Of a stretch of 64,000 bases of DNA, positions 9,456 to 18,861 are shown in pieces. The stretch's first letter is position 1. Each line of letters begins with the position of its first letter. The DNA comes from Komagataeibacter diospyri (lineage in GTDB: Bacteria > Pseudomonadota > Alphaproteobacteria > Acetobacterales > Acetobacteraceae). Made by a program: the position numbers and the translations under genes. The notes under the pieces were generated by a model. The model was given only the letters and a program-made list of their open reading frames with translations, was not told the origin of the DNA and ran no database searches. The stretch covers positions 248,001-312,000 of the forward strand of contig NZ_BDLU01000032.1 in the NCBI RefSeq assembly GCF_006538165.1, written 5' to 3'.

Positions 9456-10853
9456 ATGCCGATGACGATAGAAAACATTATCGAACGCCTTGGCGGCGCC
9501 GAACAGGCCGCCCGGCTGACGGGCGTCAGCACCGAGGCCATTCGCAAATGGCGGCAGGCCCGCGCCATTCCGCCCAAGCACTGGACCACCGTGCTGCGGG
9601 CCACCGGCCTGTCACTGTCCGACCTGCAACCCGACACAGAATCCGACCGACCGGAGCCCATGATGAGCACGTCAAACCCGATCGCACCGGCCGACAGGCC
9701 AAAAGCCGCGACAGCCGCCCTGATCCTGGCGGATGGCACCATTATGTGGGGCCGCGGATTCGGCGCACACAGCACGGAGCGCGCGCTGGGCGAGATCTGT
9801 TTTTCTACCGGCATGACCGGATATCAGGAAACGCTGACCGACCCGTCCTTCGCGGGGCAGATCATCACCTTCACTTTCCCCCATATCGGCAATACCGGCA
9901 CCACGCCGGAAGATGATGAGGCCGTCCGCGTGCATGCCCGCGCGCTGGTGGTCAAGGAAGACCTGACGGCGCCAGCCAACTGGCGTTCGACCGAATCGCT
10001 GGATGCATGGCTGAAGGCGCAGGGCATTCCGGGCATCTGCGGCATCGACACCCGCGCCATCACACGCCGCATCCGCGAAGGCGGCCCGCAGACGGCCATC
10101 GTGGCCTACCCCGCCGACGGCAGGTTCGACATTCCTGCCCTGCAGGCACAGGCACGTGCATGGCCGGGGCTGGAGGGCATGGACCTTGCGGGGGAAGTCA
10201 CCTGCGCCAGCTCCTACACATGGGCCGAAGGTGTATGGCAGTGGCCGCACGGCACAGCTCCCCTGCCCGCGAAGCGCCGTAAGGTGGTTGCGGTCGATTA
10301 CGGGGCCAAGCGCAACATCCTGCGCTGCCTTGCCACCGCAGGCTGCGACGTGACCGTTGTGCCCGCGACCGCAACGGCTGAGGACATCCTCGCCCTGGAC
10401 CCCGCGGGCGTGTTCCTGTCCAACGGTCCGGGCGACCCGGCGGCGACGGCAAAATATGCGGTCCCGGCCATTCAGGGCGTGCTTGCAGCGGGCAAGCCGG
10501 TATTCGGCATCTGCCTGGGCCACCAGCTTCTGGCACTGGCGCTGGGGGCAAAGACCTACAAGCTGGCGCGGGGCCACCGCGGGGCGAACCAGCCGGTCAA
10601 GGACCTGGCGACGGGCAAGGTGGAAATCACCAGCCAGAACCACGGCTTCGCAGTGGATGACACATCCCTGCCCAACGACGTGCGCGCCACCCATACCAGC
10701 CTGTTTGACGGGTCGAACGAAGGCATCGCCACCAGTCGTTATCCGGCATTTTCGGTGCAGTACCACCCCGAAGCCAGCCCCGGCCCGTCCGACAGCCATT
10801 ACCTGTTCCGCCGTTTTGTCGATCTGATCGACACCACAACCAAGACCGCGTGA
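9456..10853 (+). CDS. carA: Carbamoyl-phosphate synthase small subunit with an N-terminal HTH domain
   Basis: 465 residues. Residues 70 onward are a normal CarA: the CPSase N-terminal domain from [17 protein letters not shown], then a class I glutaminase with nucleophile C353 (FGICLGHQ) and the [10 protein letters not shown] histidine region. It supplies ammonia from glutamine to CarB for arginine and pyrimidine synthesis. Residues 1-58 are a separate small Cro/YdaS-like HTH ([20 protein letters not shown], then AIPPKHW). A 15-residue polar linker joins them. AAGGG lies 10 nt before the ATG at 9456. ATG 9660 or 9663, preceded by GGAG, could start a normal-length CarA from the same mRNA. carB follows after 10 bp. 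Confidence 0.94.
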   Translation: MPMTIENIIERLGGAEQAARLTGVSTEAIRKWRQARAIPPKHWTTVLRATGLSLSDLQPDTESDRPEPMMSTSNPIAPADRPKAATAALILADGTIMWGRGFGAHSTERALGEICFSTGMTGYQETLTDPSFAGQIITFTFPHIGNTGTTPEDDEAVRVHARALVVKEDLTAPANWRSTESLDAWLKAQGIPGICGIDTRAITRRIREGGPQTAIVAYPADGRFDIPALQAQARAWPGLEGMDLAGEVTCASSYTWAEGVWQWPHGTAPLPAKRRKVVAVDYGAKRNILRCLATAGCDVTVVPATATAEDILALDPAGVFLSNGPGDPAATAKYAVPAIQGVLAAGKPVFGICLGHQLLALALGAKTYKLARGHRGANQPVKDLATGKVEITSQNHGFAVDDTSLPNDVRATHTSLFDGSNEGIATSRYPAFSVQYHPEASPGPSDSHYLFRRFVDLIDTTTKTA

Positions 10854-10863
10854 AAGCCGACCC

Positions 10864-13800
10864 ATGCCAAAACGGACAGACATCAGCTCCATCCTGATTA
10901 TCGGCGCCGGCCCGATCGTTATCGGCCAGGCGTGCGAATTCGACTATTCCGGCGCGCAGGCCTGCAAGGCCCTGAAGGAAGAAGGCTACCGCGTCATTCT
11001 GGTCAACTCCAACCCCGCCACGATCATGACCGATCCGGGGCTGGCGGATGCGACCTATATCGAACCGATCACCCCGGAATTCGTCGAACGCATCATACTG
11101 CGTGAAAAGCCCGACGCCGTGCTGCCCACCATGGGCGGCCAGACCGCGCTGAACACCGCCATGGCGCTGGACAAGTCGGGCTTTTTGAAAAAGCACAATG
11201 TCGAACTGATCGGCGCGAACGCCGAAGTGATCGACCGTGCCGAGGACCGGCAGAAATTTCGCGAGGCGATGGACGAGATCGGCATCGAAAGCCCGCGCAG
11301 CCTGATCGCCCACACGCTGGAGGAAGCCCGCAGCGCGCTGACCACGGTCGGCCTGCCCGCGGTCATCCGCCCGTCGTTCACCATGGGCGGCTCGGGCGGT
11401 GGCATCGCTTACAACAGGGAGGAGTTCGACCGCATCGTCTCCTCTGGGCTGGACGCCTCCCCCACCACGGAAGTCCTGATCGAGGAATCCGTGCTGGGCT
11501 GGAAGGAATATGAGATGGAGGTCGTGCGCGACACGGCTGACAACTGCATCATCATCTGCTCCATCGAAAACATCGACCCGATGGGCGTGCATACCGGTGA
11601 TTCCATTACGGTTGCCCCGGCGCTGACGCTGACGGACAAGGAATACCAGCGCCTGCGTGACATGTCGCTGGCATGCCTGCGCAAGATCGGGGTGGAAACC
11701 GGCGGGTCGAACGTGCAGTTCGGCATCAATCCCGTCGATGGCCGCGTCGTGGTGATCGAGATGAACCCGCGCGTGTCGCGTTCCTCCGCCCTTGCATCCA
11801 AGGCCACGGGCTTCCCGATCGCGAAGGTCGCAGCCAAGCTTGCGGTGGGCTATACGCTGGATGAGCTGACCAACGACATCACCGGCAGCACGCCGGCATC
11901 GTTCGAACCGACGATTGATTACGTCGTGGTCAAGATCCCCCGCTTCACGTTCGAGAAATTCCCCGGCACTCCCGCCCTGCTGTCCACCAGCATGAAGTCG
12001 GTTGGCGAGGCGATGGCCATTGGCCGTTCCTTCCCCGAAGCACTGCAGAAGGGCCTGCGGTCCATGGAAATCGGGCTGGCTGGCCTTGATCCGGTGGAAG
12101 CACCGGGCGATGGCGGGCCTGACGCCTTCCGCGCCGCCCTGTCGCAGCCCCGCCCGGAGCGTATCCTGATGGCGGCACAGGCCCTGCGCACGGGGCTGAG
12201 TGTGGAGGACATTCACGACGCCTGCCGGTTCGAGCCCTGGTTCCTGCGCGAACTGGCCAAGATTGTCGCAGCCGAACACACGGTGGTGCGTGATGGCCTG
12301 CCGGAGGACGCCGACAGCCTGCGCATGCTCAAGGCCATGGGCTTTTCCGACATCCAGCTGGCGCGTCTGTCGGGCACCAATGCGGATGAAATCGCGGAAC
12401 TGCGCGAAAGCCGTGGCGTGCTGCCGGTCTACAAGCGCATCGATACCTGCGCCGGTGAGTTCGCGTCCCCCACGCCATACATGTATTCGTCCTATGAAGG
12501 CGGGTACGGCGTGCCGGAATGCGAAAGCAGGCCAACGGACCGCAAGAAGATCGTCATTCTTGGCGGCGGGCCAAACCGTATCGGCCAGGGGATCGAGTTC
12601 GACTACTGCTGCGTCCATGCCGCCTACGCATTGCGTGAGGCCGGTTTCGAGACGATCATGGTCAACTGCAACCCCGAAACCGTCTCGACCGATTACGATA
12701 CGTCGGACCGCCTGTATTTCGAACCGCTGACAGCGGAAGACGTGATCGCCCTGATCCGTCGTGAACAGGAAAACGGCACCGTGCTGGGCTGCATTGTCCA
12801 GTATGGCGGCCAGACGCCGCTTAAGCTGTCGCGCGCGCTGGAAGCCGCGGGCATCCCGCTGCTGGGCACGCCCGCCGATGCGATCGACCGCGCGGAGGAC
12901 CGTGAGCGCTTCCAGGCCATGCTGCACAAGCTGGGCCTGCGCCAGCCCGCGAACGGCATCGCCCGCAGCCCGGCGGAAGCCGAAGCGGTGGCCGAGAAAA
13001 TCGGCTACCCTGTCGTGGTCCGTCCGTCTTACGTACTGGGCGGGCGCGCGATGGAAATCGTGCATGACCGCGCCAGCCTGCAGCGTTACATGCGCGTGGC
13101 CCTGCAGCTTGCCGGCGCCGAAGTCGCCAACGGTCCCGTGCTGATCGACCATTACCTGAACGATGCGATCGAGGCGGATGTGGACTGCATCGCCGATGGC
13201 GGCGAGGTGTATGTCGCGGGCGTGATGGAACATATCGAGGAAGCGGGCATCCATTCCGGTGACAGCGCGTGTTCGCTGCCGCCCTACACCCTGTCGCCCG
13301 CCATCGTGACCGAACTGAAAAGCCAGACCGAAGCCATGGCCCGCGAACTGGGCATTGTGGGCCTGATGAACGTGCAGTACGCGATCAAGGGGCAGGAGAT
13401 TTTCGTGCTGGAGGTCAACCCGCGTGCCTCGCGCACCGTGCCGTTCGTGGCCAAGGCCACCGGGGTTCCGGTCGCCAAGATCGGCGCGCGCGTCATGGCG
13501 GGTGCGAAGCTGGGTGAATTCCGCCTTGATGACCGCGCGGTGGCCCCGCATGTCGCGGTGAAGGAAGCGGTATTCCCCTTCAACCGCTTCCCCGACGTGG
13601 ACACGATCCTTGGCCCCGAAATGCGCTCCACGGGTGAGGTGATGGGCCTTGACGCCTCGTTCGAACGGGCATTCGCCAAGTCACAGCTTGCCGCTGGCGT
13701 GAAGCTGCCCCTGTCGGGAACGGTGTTCCTGTCGGTGCGCGACAGCGACAAGCCCGCGGTAAAATCCATCGGCCGCCTGCTGTCGGACATGGGCTTCCAC

Positions 13801-14118
13801 ATCGTGGCGACGCGCGGCACGGCAAAATGCCTGCGTGAAGCGGGCGTGAATGTGGACGTAGTCAACAAGGTGCTGGAAGGCCGCCCCAACTGTGTCGACG
13901 CCATCCGGTCGGGCGATGTCCAGATGGTCATCAATACCGCACAGGGGGCGCAGGCGGTCAGCGACAGTTTCGACATCCGCCGTTCGGCGCTGACGCATGG
14001 CATTCCCCACTACACCACCATCGCGGGCGCACGCGCCGCGACGCATGCCATTTCGGCCATGCGCGAGGGGGTTCTTGAAGTCGCGCCCCTTCAATCCTAT
14101 TTTAAGGGATCATTCTGA
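10864..14118 (+). CDS. carB: Carbamoyl-phosphate synthase large subunit
   Basis: 1084 residues, full length. There are two homologous ATP-grasp halves, each with a pre-ATP-grasp start ([39 protein letters not shown]). The C-terminal MGS-like allosteric domain begins near residue 945 ([20 protein letters not shown]). It makes carbamoyl phosphate from bicarbonate, two ATP and glutamine-derived ammonia delivered by CarA. It follows carA by 10 bp, so the pair is one operon. Confidence 0.99.
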   Translation: MPKRTDISSILIIGAGPIVIGQACEFDYSGAQACKALKEEGYRVILVNSNPATIMTDPGLADATYIEPITPEFVERIILREKPDAVLPTMGGQTALNTAMALDKSGFLKKHNVELIGANAEVIDRAEDRQKFREAMDEIGIESPRSLIAHTLEEARSALTTVGLPAVIRPSFTMGGSGGGIAYNREEFDRIVSSGLDASPTTEVLIEESVLGWKEYEMEVVRDTADNCIIICSIENIDPMGVHTGDSITVAPALTLTDKEYQRLRDMSLACLRKIGVETGGSNVQFGINPVDGRVVVIEMNPRVSRSSALASKATGFPIAKVAAKLAVGYTLDELTNDITGSTPASFEPTIDYVVVKIPRFTFEKFPGTPALLSTSMKSVGEAMAIGRSFPEALQKGLRSMEIGLAGLDPVEAPGDGGPDAFRAALSQPRPERILMAAQALRTGLSVEDIHDACRFEPWFLRELAKIVAAEHTVVRDGLPEDADSLRMLKAMGFSDIQLARLSGTNADEIAELRESRGVLPVYKRIDTCAGEFASPTPYMYSSYEGGYGVPECESRPTDRKKIVILGGGPNRIGQGIEFDYCCVHAAYALREAGFETIMVNCNPETVSTDYDTSDRLYFEPLTAEDVIALIRREQENGTVLGCIVQYGGQTPLKLSRALEAAGIPLLGTPADAIDRAEDRERFQAMLHKLGLRQPANGIARSPAEAEAVAEKIGYPVVVRPSYVLGGRAMEIVHDRASLQRYMRVALQLAGAEVANGPVLIDHYLNDAIEADVDCIADGGEVYVAGVMEHIEEAGIHSGDSACSLPPYTLSPAIVTELKSQTEAMARELGIVGLMNVQYAIKGQEIFVLEVNPRASRTVPFVAKATGVPVAKIGARVMAGAKLGEFRLDDRAVAPHVAVKEAVFPFNRFPDVDTILGPEMRSTGEVMGLDASFERAFAKSQLAAGVKLPLSGTVFLSVRDSDKPAVKSIGRLLSDMGFHIVATRGTAKCLREAGVNVDVVNKVLEGRPNCVDAIRSGDVQMVINTAQGAQAVSDSFDIRRSALTHGIPHYTTIAGARAATHAISAMREGVLEVAPLQSYFKGSF

Positions 14119-14122
14119 GCGT

Positions 14123-14187
14123 ATCGCATCAAAACGGGTGGCCTGCCGGTCCAAAACCGGCGGCCACCCGCGTTGCATTAATGCGAT
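14123..14187. other. Compound hairpin between carB and greA
   Basis: Nested inverted repeats: outer arms ATCGCAT / ATGCGAT, middle arms CGGGTGGCC / GGCCACCCG, inner arms GCCGGT / ACCGGC with loop CCAAA. No T-run follows on the plus strand, but on the minus strand the central hairpin is followed by TTTT. It could be a terminator-like or RNA-stability structure ending the carAB message. Confidence 0.5.
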
Positions 14188-14249
14188 GGGCCCAGACACG
14201 GCAACCAACAGTCAGTTGTGGAAACTGACCTTCACCTCGGGGACAAACC

Positions 14250-14723
14250 TTGCAGAAATTTCCGATGACAGGCCCCGGCCTGGAACGGCTTGAAGACGAA
14301 CTGCGCAAGCTCAAGAGTGAAGAACGCCCCGCGATCATTCGCGCGATCGCCGAAGCGCGGAGCCACGGCGATCTTTCGGAAAACGCGGAATACCACGCAG
14401 CCCGTGAACGTCAGTCCTTTACCGAAGGGCGGATTCAGGAACTGGAAGAAATCGTCTCCTCAGCCGAGGTCATCGACCCCGCCTCCCTGTCGGGCGACCA
14501 GGTGAAATTCGGCGCACGCGTCAAGCTGGTTGATGAAGAAACCGACAAGGAAGCGACCTACCAGATCGTTGGCGTGTACGAAGCCGACATCAAGCAGGGG
14601 CTTCTGTCCATTTCCTCGCCGCTTGCCAAATCGCTGATCGGCAAGAGCATTGGTGACAGCGTGTCCGTCCCCGCCCCTGGTGGTGACCGGACGTATGAAA
14701 TCCTGGAAGTCACCTACGGCTAG
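14250..14723 (+). CDS. greA: Transcription elongation factor GreA
   Basis: 157 residues. The N-terminal coiled coil has the acidic tip region ([18 protein letters not shown]), and the C-terminal FKBP-like domain follows. GreA rescues backtracked RNA polymerase by stimulating transcript cleavage. The likely start is a TTG at 14250 ([10 protein letters not shown]), because GGGGAC lies 7 nt before it. The internal ATG at 14265 has no good ribosome-binding site. It lies 11 bp before the threonine deaminase gene. Confidence 0.96.
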   Translation: MQKFPMTGPGLERLEDELRKLKSEERPAIIRAIAEARSHGDLSENAEYHAARERQSFTEGRIQELEEIVSSAEVIDPASLSGDQVKFGARVKLVDEETDKEATYQIVGVYEADIKQGLLSISSPLAKSLIGKSIGDSVSVPAPGGDRTYEILEVTYG

Positions 14724-14734
14724 GCGCATCAACC

Positions 14735-15931
14735 GTGATCACGCTTGAAGACATCACCGCCGCCGCACAGCGGATAAAGGGGCGCGTACTGCACACGCCC
14801 ACCGTGCCCTGCCAGACACTGTCGCGCGCGACGGGCGCGGATATCGTGCTCAAGCTCGATAACCTGCAGGCTGTCGGTTCGTTCAAGGAACGCGGGGCGG
14901 CCAACAAGCTGGCCCTGCTGACCCCGCGCGAACGCGAACGCGGCGTCATTACCGTTTCAGCCGGCAACCATGCACAGGGCGTTGCCCGACATGCCTCCCT
15001 GCTGGGCATTGACGCGGTGATTGTCATGCCGCGCTTCACTCCTGCCGCCAAGGTTACGCGCACCGCCGCGTGGGGGGCGACGGTGGTGCTGGAAGGTGAC
15101 AGCTTCGCCGAAGCAACCGCGCATGCCAACATGCTGTGCCAGCGCGAGGGTCGGGTATTCGTCCACCCCTATGACGACCCAGAAGTCATGGCCGGTCAGG
15201 GCACCTTTGCTCTTGAACTGTTCGAGGATGCGGGACCGCTGGACACCTTCGTCTGCCCCATCGGCGGTGGCGGCCTGCTGTCAGGTTGTGCGGTGGCCGG
15301 ACAGGCCCTGCAGCCGGACATGGACATCATTGGCGTGCAGGTGGAAAATTTCTCATCCCTCGCAGGCTTCCCCGGTGATGAGGTTCTACCGCCAGGCGGT
15401 CCCACCATTGCCGAAGGCATCGCGGTGCTGCAGATCGGCCGCCAGCCGCTGGAGGTGATCCGTGAACTGGTGTCGCGCGTTCTGGTCGTGCCCGAAAGCG
15501 CGATCGAGACCGCGATCACCATGCTGGCGGAAGGCGCCAAGCAGGTCAGCGAGGGCGCGGGCGCAACCGCCCTTGCCGCCGTGCTGACCTACCCCGAACT
15601 GTTCCGGGGCAAGCGGGTGGCGCTGCCGGTAACCGGCGGCAATATCGACAGCCGCATCCTGGCCAACACGCTGCTACGTTCGCTGCTGCGTGACGGACGG
15701 CTTCTGTGCCTGAAGATGGAAATACCCGACCGCCCCGGCGTGCTGGCCGACATTTCACGCAAGATCAGCGATGAGGGCGGCAACATCATCGAGGTTTCGC
15801 ACCAGCGCCTGTTCACCACGCCCAGCGTGCAGGCCGCCGAACTGGAAATCATGGTCGAAGCCCGCGACCCCGACCACGCCCGCGCACTGGAAGCGGAACT
15901 GGCCAAGACCTATATCGTGCGCCGCGCCTGA
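14735..15931 (+). CDS. ilvA: Threonine ammonia-lyase (threonine deaminase) with ACT domain
   Basis: 398 residues. PLP-binding lysine K51 lies in GSFKERGAANK, the substrate-loop SAGNHAQG is near residues 75-82 and the phosphate-binding GGGG is at 177-180. A single C-terminal ACT domain (from about residue 325, MEIPDRPGVLADISRKIS) may bind an effector amino acid. It converts threonine to 2-oxobutanoate for isoleucine synthesis. The short form with one ACT domain resembles the biodegradative/IlvA-short type, so the symbol is family-level. GTG start. A strong terminator follows. Confidence 0.93.
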   Translation: MITLEDITAAAQRIKGRVLHTPTVPCQTLSRATGADIVLKLDNLQAVGSFKERGAANKLALLTPRERERGVITVSAGNHAQGVARHASLLGIDAVIVMPRFTPAAKVTRTAAWGATVVLEGDSFAEATAHANMLCQREGRVFVHPYDDPEVMAGQGTFALELFEDAGPLDTFVCPIGGGGLLSGCAVAGQALQPDMDIIGVQVENFSSLAGFPGDEVLPPGGPTIAEGIAVLQIGRQPLEVIRELVSRVLVVPESAIETAITMLAEGAKQVSEGAGATALAAVLTYPELFRGKRVALPVTGGNIDSRILANTLLRSLLRDGRLLCLKMEIPDRPGVLADISRKISDEGGNIIEVSHQRLFTTPSVQAAELEIMVEARDPDHARALEAELAKTYIVRRA

Positions 15932-15960
15932 ACCCACGGGTTCACGCAATATCACGAAAT

Positions 15961-15997
15961 AAAAACCTGCGAGGTATATTGCCCCGCAGGTTTTTTT
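15961..15997 (+). terminator. Intrinsic terminator after ilvA
   Basis: CCTGCG / CGCAGG stem with a 13-nt loop, preceded by AAAAA and followed by seven T residues, 30 bp after the ilvA stop. The flanking A and T runs allow it to act in both directions. Confidence 0.88.
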
Positions 15998-16004
15998 AAA
16001 TTTG

Positions 16005-16094
16005 ATAAATGACCAGAAATCTTTTGAATGCCGCCCTTTCAAAAAGGCGGCGTTCTTCGACGCCTTGTGAAGAGCGCTTTACCAAAAACTTCTG
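16005..16094 (-). repeat. Dispersed palindromic repeat, copy A
   Basis: Reading on the minus strand it begins immediately after the upp TAG with CAGAAGTTTTTGG. It contains the strong hairpin GCCGCC-TTTTTGAAAG-GGCGGC and ends with a TTTCTGG-type tail. Clearly related to copies B (22869-22951) and C (37171-37258). It may terminate upp. Confidence 0.75.
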
Positions 16095-16748
16095 CTATTT
16101 GGTGCCGAACAGACGATCACCCGCATCCCCAAGGCCGGGACGGATATAGCCATGTTCATCCAGGCCCCGGTCAATGGCACAGGTGACAATGCGTACATCC
16201 GGATGGGTCTTGCGCAGGCAGGCGATCCCTTCGGGAGAGGCCAGCAGGCAGACAAAGACCATCCGCCCACACCCTGCCTGCTTCAGCCGGTCAATGCCGG
16301 CAACGGCGCTGTGTCCCGTCGCCAGCATGGGATCGACCACCAGGCAGATGCGGTTGCCGACATCATCAGGCAGCTTCAGGTAGTATTCGACCGGTTCCAG
16401 CGTTTCGGGATCACGGTACAGCCCGACATGGCCAACCCGCGCCGAGGGCACGAGGTCCAGCAATCCGTCCAGAATCCCGTTCCCCGCCCGCAGGATGGAA
16501 ATCAGGCACAGCTTCTTGCCCGCCAGCCGCCATGCCTGCATGCGTTCCATGGGGGTATCGATTTCCACCGGTTCCAGTGGCAGGTCCCGCATGGCCTCGT
16601 AACCGAGCAGCAGGCTGAGTTCACGCGCAAGACGGCGGAACTCACCCGTTGACGTGTGACGTTCACGCATGAGTGTCAGCTTGTGCTGCACCAGCGGGTG
16701 GCTGACGACAACAACGCCTTCATCATGCGTGGCGGCAGGCTGGGTCAT
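16095..16748 (-). CDS. upp: Uracil phosphoribosyltransferase
   Basis: 217 residues. The PRPP-binding loop is [17 protein letters not shown]. The start region ([20 protein letters not shown]) and the C-terminal uracil-binding segment ([17 protein letters not shown]) are diagnostic. It salvages uracil to UMP. The ATG at 16748 has AAGGA six bases before it. The ATG at 16754 would have no spacing, so I prefer 16748. A dispersed repeat abuts the stop codon. Confidence 0.97.
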   Translation of the reverse strand: MTQPAATHDEGVVVVSHPLVQHKLTLMRERHTSTGEFRRLARELSLLLGYEAMRDLPLEPVEIDTPMERMQAWRLAGKKLCLISILRAGNGILDGLLDLVPSARVGHVGLYRDPETLEPVEYYLKLPDDVGNRICLVVDPMLATGHSAVAGIDRLKQAGCGRMVFVCLLASPEGIACLRKTHPDVRIVTCAIDRGLDEHGYIRPGLGDAGDRLFGTK

Positions 16749-16777
16749 ATCCATTCCTTTGATCGGGTTCGTTCAGA

Positions 16778-17179
16778 TCAGCTAGCGCCATCACGCGGGA
16801 CGAAAGTCAATGCCAGTCCGTTCATGCAGTAGCGCAGGCCGGTCGGCGGCGGCCCGTCGGGAAAGACGTGGCCCAGATGGCCATTGCAGTGGGCACAGTG
16901 CACTTCCGTGCGGGTCATGCCATGGCTGGTGTCGGTCGTGGTGCCGATTGCGCCCGGAATCGCATCGAAAAACGATGGCCAGCCACTCCCGCTTTCATAT
17001 TTCGTGCCAGAGCGGAACAGTGGCGTCCCGCAGCCCGCGCAACGATATTCGCCAGCACGCTTTTCATTGTTCAGCGGGCTGGAACCGGGGCGTTCCGTCC
17101 CATGTTCGCGCAGGATGCGCAGCTGTTCAGGGGTCAGGCAGCCACACTGTGCCCCACTGGTATTGGCGGTATCGGTCAT
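16778..17179 (-). CDS. msrB: Peptide-methionine (R)-S-oxide reductase MsrB
   Basis: 133 residues from the ATG at 17179, which has AGGAAA upstream; the frame is open a little further. Two CxxC pairs (CAGC and CAHC) bind structural zinc. The catalytic-site segment is [13 protein letters not shown], with the C-terminal redox cysteine. MsrB repairs the R-form of methionine sulfoxide in proteins. Divergent from gpmI. Confidence 0.96.
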   Translation of the reverse strand: MTDTANTSGAQCGCLTPEQLRILREHGTERPGSSPLNNEKRAGEYRCAGCGTPLFRSGTKYESGSGWPSFFDAIPGAIGTTTDTSHGMTRTEVHCAHCNGHLGHVFPDGPPPTGLRYCMNGLALTFVPRDGAS

Positions 17180-17269
17180 GACGATTTCCTTCCTCCTGCA
17201 CACGGGCATTTCGCGCCCGCTTCTTTTAGGGCATCATGCCACCCAAAATAAAACAGGGAGACAATACCC

Positions 17270-18823
17270 ATGAACGACCAGGCAGATACACACAAGGCAC
17301 CCCGTCCCGTCATGCTGGCCATCCTTGATGGTTTTGGCTGGCGCGAAGACCCGGCGGACAACGCCGTGCGCTCCGCCCGCACCCCGGCATTCGACAGGCT
17401 GTGGCAGGCGGGACCGCATGCCTTCCTCAAGACGTGTGGGGAGGATGTCGGCCTGCCGCAAGGGCAGATGGGCAATTCGGAGGTTGGCCACCTGAATATC
17501 GGCGCGGGCCGGGTGGTGATGCAGGAACTGCCGCGCATTTCCACGGAGCTGGCCGACGGGTCGGTGGCGCGCGGCGCGGTCATGCGCGATTTCATCGCCG
17601 CGCTGAAAAAAAGCGGTGGCACCTGCCATCTCATGGGCCTTGTCTCCCCCGGTGGAGTCCACGCCCATCAGGACCACGCCATAGCGCTTGCCCGCATCGT
17701 GCGTGACGCGGGCGTGCCAGTGACCTTCCATATCTTTACCGACGGACGTGACACCGCCCCGCAGTCCGGCCATGGCTATGTCAGCCAGCTTCTGTCCGCG
17801 CTGCCCGATGGCGTACGCGTCGGCACCGTATCGGGCCGGTATTACGCCATGGATCGCGACCGTCGCTGGGACCGGGTGGAAAAGGCCTACAATGCCATTG
17901 TCGCGGGCGATGGTCCCCACGCGGGCGATCCGCTGGAGGTACTGGACCGCGCGTATGAAGCAGGCACCACGGATGAATTCGTGCCCCCCACCGTTATCGG
18001 GGAATATGGCGGCATGCGTGATGGCGACGGCGTGCTGAGCTTCAATTTCCGCGCCGACCGCATCCGGCAGCTGCTCGCTGCCCTGCTGGAACCGAATTTC
18101 GATGGCTTCAAACGCGAGAAGCTGGTCAACCCTGCCGCAGTGACCGGCATGACGCGCTACAGTGACCGGCTGGCTGAACTGATTACCGTGCTGTTCCCGC
18201 CGCAGGAACTGCATGACCTGCTGGGCGACGTCGTGTCGGCGGCGGGGCTGAAGCAGATCCGCATGGCCGAGACTGAAAAATATCCCCACGTCACCTATTT
18301 CCTCAATGGCGGGCGCGAAAGCGAACTGCCGGGCGAGGACCGGGTAATGGTCCCTTCCCCCAAGGTCGCGACCTATGACCTGCAGCCCGAAATGTCCGCC
18401 CCGGAACTGACGGATCGCGCGGTGGAAGCCATCAGAAGCGGTAAATACGACCTGATCGTACTGAACTTCGCCAATGCCGACATGGTGGGTCATACCGGCG
18501 TGCTGTCGGCCGCGATCAAGGCAGTCGAAGCCGTGGACCAGGGGTTGGGTCGCATTGCCGACGCCATCCACCATGCCGGTGGCGCGCTGCTGGTCACCGC
18601 CGACCATGGCAATGCCGAAACCATGTTCGACCCCGAAACCAATGGCCCGCATACGGCGCATACGCTCAATGTGGTTCCTGTTGTCCTGAGCGGATTACAG
18701 GGGGCGGCCCTGCATGACGGGCGTCTGGCCGACCTCGCGCCCACGCTGCTGCAGCTTATGGGCCTGCCCCAGCCTGCGGCGATGACCGGCCATTCCCTGC
18801 TGGACGGGGCCACGCCATCCTGA
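17270..18823 (+). CDS. gpmI: 2,3-bisphosphoglycerate-independent phosphoglycerate mutase
   Basis: 517 residues, the usual length. The alkaline-phosphatase-like fold has metal-binding D20 (MLAILDGFGW), catalytic S70 in MGNSEVGHLNIGAGR, and the second metal cluster near LVTADHGNAE. It interconverts 3- and 2-phosphoglycerate in glycolysis and gluconeogenesis. GGGAG lies just before the ATG. The EnvC-like and CtpA-like genes follow on the same strand, a common proteobacterial order. Confidence 0.98.
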   Translation: MNDQADTHKAPRPVMLAILDGFGWREDPADNAVRSARTPAFDRLWQAGPHAFLKTCGEDVGLPQGQMGNSEVGHLNIGAGRVVMQELPRISTELADGSVARGAVMRDFIAALKKSGGTCHLMGLVSPGGVHAHQDHAIALARIVRDAGVPVTFHIFTDGRDTAPQSGHGYVSQLLSALPDGVRVGTVSGRYYAMDRDRRWDRVEKAYNAIVAGDGPHAGDPLEVLDRAYEAGTTDEFVPPTVIGEYGGMRDGDGVLSFNFRADRIRQLLAALLEPNFDGFKREKLVNPAAVTGMTRYSDRLAELITVLFPPQELHDLLGDVVSAAGLKQIRMAETEKYPHVTYFLNGGRESELPGEDRVMVPSPKVATYDLQPEMSAPELTDRAVEAIRSGKYDLIVLNFANADMVGHTGVLSAAIKAVEAVDQGLGRIADAIHHAGGALLVTADHGNAETMFDPETNGPHTAHTLNVVPVVLSGLQGAALHDGRLADLAPTLLQLMGLPQPAAMTGHSLLDGATPS

Positions 18824-18861
18824 CACCCGGCCTGACCCTGACTGCCCGCTGGCATGGCTGT

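Noticed and set aside
9456..9660. Separate phage-type HTH gene upstream of carA
   Set aside because: There is no stop codon between the HTH and CarA, so it is one reading frame. A separate start for CarA remains possible and is reported as a finding.
10627..13551. 974-codon open frame on the minus strand opposite carA/carB
   Set aside because: It is antisense to an unmistakable carB, has no recognisable domain, and arises because G/C-rich third codon positions remove stop codons on the opposite strand.
17234..18661. 475-codon open frame opposite gpmI
   Set aside because: Antisense shadow; gpmI has all catalytic residues and a good ribosome-binding site.
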